Source of the DNA: Sphingomonas sp.
Lineage (GTDB): Bacteria > Pseudomonadota > Alphaproteobacteria > Sphingomonadales > Sphingomonadaceae
Assembly: GCA_021154945.1 (NCBI GenBank)
Contig: JAJNQF010000355.1
Span: forward strand, 1 to 7,876
Direction of reading: 5' to 3'
Length of the DNA: 7,876 bases
Below the pieces are notes generated by a model, which ran no database searches, was not told the origin of the DNA, and saw only the letters and a program-made list of their open reading frames with translations. This document shows positions 5,206 to 7,876 of this stretch, piece by piece; position 1 is the stretch's first letter, and the number at the start of each line of letters is the position of its first letter. Position numbers and translations under genes: made by a program.

Positions 5206-7638
5206 ATGACGACGATGCGTGAACAGGCCGTGAGCGACCTTCCCCTTCCCTTGGAAAACTGGTTCGCGTCGCGCGATTGGCGGCCGCGGCGGCATCAGCG
5301 CGAGATGCTGGCGGAAGGGCGCGCGGGGCATCATGCGCTGCTGGTGGCGGCGACCGGCGCGGGAAAGACGCTCGCCGGGTTTTTGCCGACGCTCGCCGAA
5401 CTGATCGAGGCGCCGACGACTGGGCTCCACACGCTCTACGTCTCGCCGCTGAAGGCGCTCGCGGTCGACGTGCAGCGTAATCTGCTGACGCCGATCGACG
5501 AGATGGGCGTCGATATCCGGGTCGAAACGCGCACCGGCGATACGCCCTCCGACCGCAAGGCACGGCAAAGGATCAAGCCGCCGCAGATCCTGCTGACGAC
5601 GCCCGAATCGCTGTCGCTGCTGCTGAGCTATCCGGACAGCATCACGATGTTCGAAAACCTTCGCACGATCGTCGTCGACGAGGTCCACGCGTTCGCGACC
5701 GGCAAGCGCGGCGACCTGTTGTCGCTGTGCATGGCCCGGTTGCAGACGATTTCGCCGGGGATGCGCCGCGTCGCACTGTCGGCGACGGTCGCGGATGCGG
5801 ACGGCTATCGCGCATGGCTCGCCCCCGATGGCGACATCGACCAGGTCGCGATGGTCCGCGGCGAACCCGGCGCCGATCCCAACATCGCGATTTTGCTGCC
5901 CGAGGGTCGCGTGCCGTGGTCGGGACATTCGGGCCGCTATGCCGCCGCGCAGGTGATGGCGGAGATCGAAGCGCACGAGACCTCGATCGTGTTCTGCAAC
6001 ACGCGCAGCCTCGCCGAGCTGATCTTCCAGGATCTGTGGAAGGTGAACTCGGGCAATCTGCCGATCGGCGTGCATCACGGCAGCCTCGCCAAAGAGGCGC
6101 GGCGGAAGGTCGAGAACGCGATGGCCGAGGGAAAACTCCGCGCGCTGGTCGCGACGTCGAGCCTCGATCTGGGCGTCGACTGGGGCAATGTCGATTGCGT
6201 GATCCAGATGGGCGCGCCGAAGGGCTCGTCGCGGCTGTTGCAGCGGATCGGGCGCGCCAACCACCGTCTCGACGAATCGTCAGAGGCGATCGTCGTGCCG
6301 GGCAACCGGTTTGAATATCTCGAGGCACGCGCGGCGCTCGACGCGGTCGAGGCGGGCGAACTCGATGCGGATATCTTCCGCGTCGGTGCACTCGACGTGC
6401 TGGCGCAGCATGTGATGGCGTGCGCGTGCGCGGCGCCGTTCCGCGAAGCGGATCTGCTCGACGAGATCCGCTCGGCGCTGCCCTATTCCGCGCTGCCGAC
6501 CGAGACGTTCGAGCGTGTGCTGCACTTCATCAGTGACGGGGGGTATTCGCTGAAGGCGTATGACCGCTTCAAGCGGCTGACCAAGGACGCGGACGGGACG
6601 TGGCGGGTCAGCCATCCCAAATTCATCGGCCAGCACCGGCTGAACGCAGGCATCATCGTCGAGGCGACGATGCTCAACGTGCGGTTCGGCAATGGCCGCG
6701 TGCTGGGCCGCGTCGAGGAGGCGTTCGCGGCGCAGCTGAGCCACGGTGATACGTTCTTCTTCGCCGGATTGAGCCTGGAGATGATGAAGATCGACCTCGA
6801 GGATCTGGTCGTGCGCGCCACATCGAAGCCCGCGCGGATCCCGACCTATGGCGGCAGCCGGATGCCGCTGGCGACCAACCTCGCCGACCGCGTCCGCGGG
6901 TTCCTCGCGCAGCCGGGCGACTGGGCGCGCTTCCCCGACGACGTGCGCGAATGGCTGGAGATGCAGGCGTATCGATCGGTGATGCCCGAGCCGGGGCAAT
7001 TGCTGGTCGAGACGTTCCCGCGCGAGGGGCGGCATTACATGGTCGCGTACAGCTTCGAAGGGTGGAACGCGCACCAGTCGCTCGGCATGCTGATCACGCG
7101 GCGGATGGAGACGCAGGGGCTGAAACCGCTCGGGTTCGTCGCCAATGACTATGCGCTGGCGGTGTACGGGCTGGAGAAGATTACCGACCCAGCGTCGCTG
7201 TTCTCGGCCGATATCCTCGAACACGAGTTCGTGGAGTGGGTGCAGCAATCGCACCTGTTGAAGCGCGCGTTCCGTGAGGTGGCGGTGATCGGCGGGCTGG
7301 TCGAGCGCCAGCATCCGGGTAAACGAAAGACCGGCAAGCAGGTGACGTTCTCGACCGACCTGATCTACGACGTGCTGCGAAAGTACGAGCCCACGCATCT
7401 GTTGCTGGAGGCAGCCTGGGCGGATGCGCGGGCGCGGATGACGGATGTGGGGCGGCTGGCGTCGCTGCTCGACCGCGCGGCGGCGACGATGGTGCATGTC
7501 GATCTGGAGCGGGTCACGCCGCTCGCGGTGCCGGTGCTGACGCTGATCGGCCGGGAGAAAGTGGCGACGAACAGTTCGGACGATGCGTTGCTGATTGAGG
7601 CGGAGGCGATGATCGCCGACGCGATGCGGCCGGACTGA
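5206..7638 (+). CDS. Ligase-associated DNA damage response DEXH-box helicase (Lhr-Core type)
   Basis: This is a predicted superfamily 2 ATP-dependent 3'-5' helicase/translocase acting on DNA, partner of the ATP-dependent ligase and MBL exonuclease in a DNA damage response module. Numbered from ATG 5206 (810 residues): Q-motif-like RPRRHQREM at 27-35, Walker A ATGAGKT at 49-55, Ia SPLKALAVD at 80-88, Ib TTPESL at 132-137, Walker B DEVH at 158-161, SAT at 192-194, IV IVFCNTR at 261-267, V ATSSLDLGVD at 316-325 and VI QRIGRANHR at 346-354. After the two RecA domains come winged-helix and Lhr-core regions (about 380-540) and a C-terminal DEAD_assoc-type domain (about 560-790). Length and motif order fit Lhr-Core and no motif is damaged. 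The start is uncertain: the frame opens at ATG 5080, which would overlap the divergent gene; ATG 5206, ATG 5215 and GTG 5230 (SDLPLPLENWF) are plausible, none with a strong ribosome binding site. No phosphoesterase gene follows. Confidence 0.94.
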   Translation: MTTMREQAVSDLPLPLENWFASRDWRPRRHQREMLAEGRAGHHALLVAATGAGKTLAGFLPTLAELIEAPTTGLHTLYVSPLKALAVDVQRNLLTPIDEMGVDIRVETRTGDTPSDRKARQRIKPPQILLTTPESLSLLLSYPDSITMFENLRTIVVDEVHAFATGKRGDLLSLCMARLQTISPGMRRVALSATVADADGYRAWLAPDGDIDQVAMVRGEPGADPNIAILLPEGRVPWSGHSGRYAAAQVMAEIEAHETSIVFCNTRSLAELIFQDLWKVNSGNLPIGVHHGSLAKEARRKVENAMAEGKLRALVATSSLDLGVDWGNVDCVIQMGAPKGSSRLLQRIGRANHRLDESSEAIVVPGNRFEYLEARAALDAVEAGELDADIFRVGALDVLAQHVMACACAAPFREADLLDEIRSALPYSALPTETFERVLHFISDGGYSLKAYDRFKRLTKDADGTWRVSHPKFIGQHRLNAGIIVEATMLNVRFGNGRVLGRVEEAFAAQLSHGDTFFFAGLSLEMMKIDLEDLVVRATSKPARIPTYGGSRMPLATNLADRVRGFLAQPGDWARFPDDVREWLEMQAYRSVMPEPGQLLVETFPREGRHYMVAYSFEGWNAHQSLGMLITRRMETQGLKPLGFVANDYALAVYGLEKITDPASLFSADILEHEFVEWVQQSHLLKRAFREVAVIGGLVERQHPGKRKTGKQVTFSTDLIYDVLRKYEPTHLLLEAAWADARARMTDVGRLASLLDRAAATMVHVDLERVTPLAVPVLTLIGREKVATNSSDDALLIEAEAMIADAMRPD

Positions 7639-7648
7639 GTCGGGTTCG

Positions 7649-7774
7649 ATCCTCCCCCGCCAGGGGGAGGTGGCTGGCGCTTGCCAGACGGAGGGGGAGG
7701 TAAGGGCAAACCCCTGTTGCGTGGTCCTCCCCCTCCGTCGCCTACGGCGCCACCTCCCCCTTGCGGGGGAGGAT
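7649..7774 (-). repeat. CCTCCCCC-type palindromic element, copy B (MITE-like)
   Basis: This 126-bp element is an inverted copy of the one at 4389-4514. It carries an 8-bp hairpin with loop GCCA at 7651-7670, a perfect 13-bp stem pairing 7688-7700 with 7726-7738 around a 25-base loop, and an end hairpin with loop TTGC at 7753-7772. Taken as 7649-7774, it is flanked by TTCG on both sides (7645-7648 and 7775-7778), which could be a 4-bp target duplication. It begins 10 bp after the helicase stop. Its first hairpin could protect the 3' end of, or terminate, the helicase transcript, though no U-tract follows. Confidence 0.85.
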
Positions 7775-7876
7775 TTCGGAATGGCTCAGCTCATGCCCGG
7801 TAACACCAACCTAACAGTTGCAAGCTCGTGATAACCGCCGCGGCCCTGTTCTCCCGCGAGGGCGCGAGCCCAGTCT
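7775..7876. other. Window-edge sequence without a supported gene
   Basis: No gene is supported in the last 100 bases. Two reverse-strand frames are open from the window edge until stop codons near 7789-7812, so the 3' end of a reverse-strand gene could enter from the right. One would end in ELATVRLVLPGMS and the other in SLQLLGWCYRA. Neither is recognisable, and 85 bases is too short to choose between them. A 16-codon forward frame from ATG 7783 lacks support. Confidence 0.3.

Noticed and set aside
5123..5563. N-terminal extension of the exported protein
   Set aside because: It would bury the signal peptide and run antisense through the helicase N-terminus; GTG 5122 has an upstream purine-rich site.
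5146..6264. Long reverse-strand open frame (372 codons) opposite the helicase
   Set aside because: It lies opposite intact helicase motifs and has low-complexity Arg/Ala/Asp-rich composition; it is a shadow frame.
6280..7497. Long reverse-strand open frame (405 codons) opposite the helicase C-terminal half
   Set aside because: It is antisense to conserved helicase sequence with no domain-like features.

Overview
The window has the look of a sphingomonad-type alphaproteobacterium (Sphingomonas or a close relative). GC content is very high, strong third-position GC opens long antisense frames, and the gaps hold GC-rich intergenic palindromes of kinds I associate with these genomes. The genus assignment is inference from composition, gene content and repeat style, not from a marker gene.

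Layout. Positions 1-140 are a nested inverted repeat just upstream of rpoN (162-1676, +), which encodes a complete sigma-54. It is followed on the same strand by a DUF418-family integral membrane protein (1738-3129). That gene converges, across only 13 bp, on a metallo-beta-lactamase/beta-CASP exonuclease of the ligase-associated DNA damage response type (3143-4141, -). A 375-bp gap (4142-4516) holds two unrelated palindromic repeat units. Next is an unrecognised small exported protein (4517-5122, -). It is divergent, across about 80 bp, from a large Lhr-Core-type DEXH helicase (about 5206-7638, +), also of the ligase-associated type. The window ends with a second copy of the CCTCCCCC-type element (7649-7774), inverted relative to the first, and about 100 bp with no convincing gene.

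How the genes fit together. The exonuclease and helicase belong to a bacterial repair module that normally also encodes an ATP-dependent DNA ligase and often a phosphoesterase (PdeM). Here the two genes are on opposite strands, separated by a secreted protein of unknown role, and neither ligase nor phosphoesterase lies between or directly beside them. rpoN and the DUF418 gene have no evident functional link to the repair genes. The usual downstream neighbours of rpoN (hpf, ptsN) are absent.

The most interesting signals are two 126-bp inverted, MITE-like elements that bracket the secreted protein and the helicase and abut their stop codons, a 12-G run in one of them, a near-match to an alphaproteobacterial LexA box ahead of the helicase, and the broken-up repair module. 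I found no RNA genes, CRISPR array or transposase, and no convincing evidence of an entirely new system.
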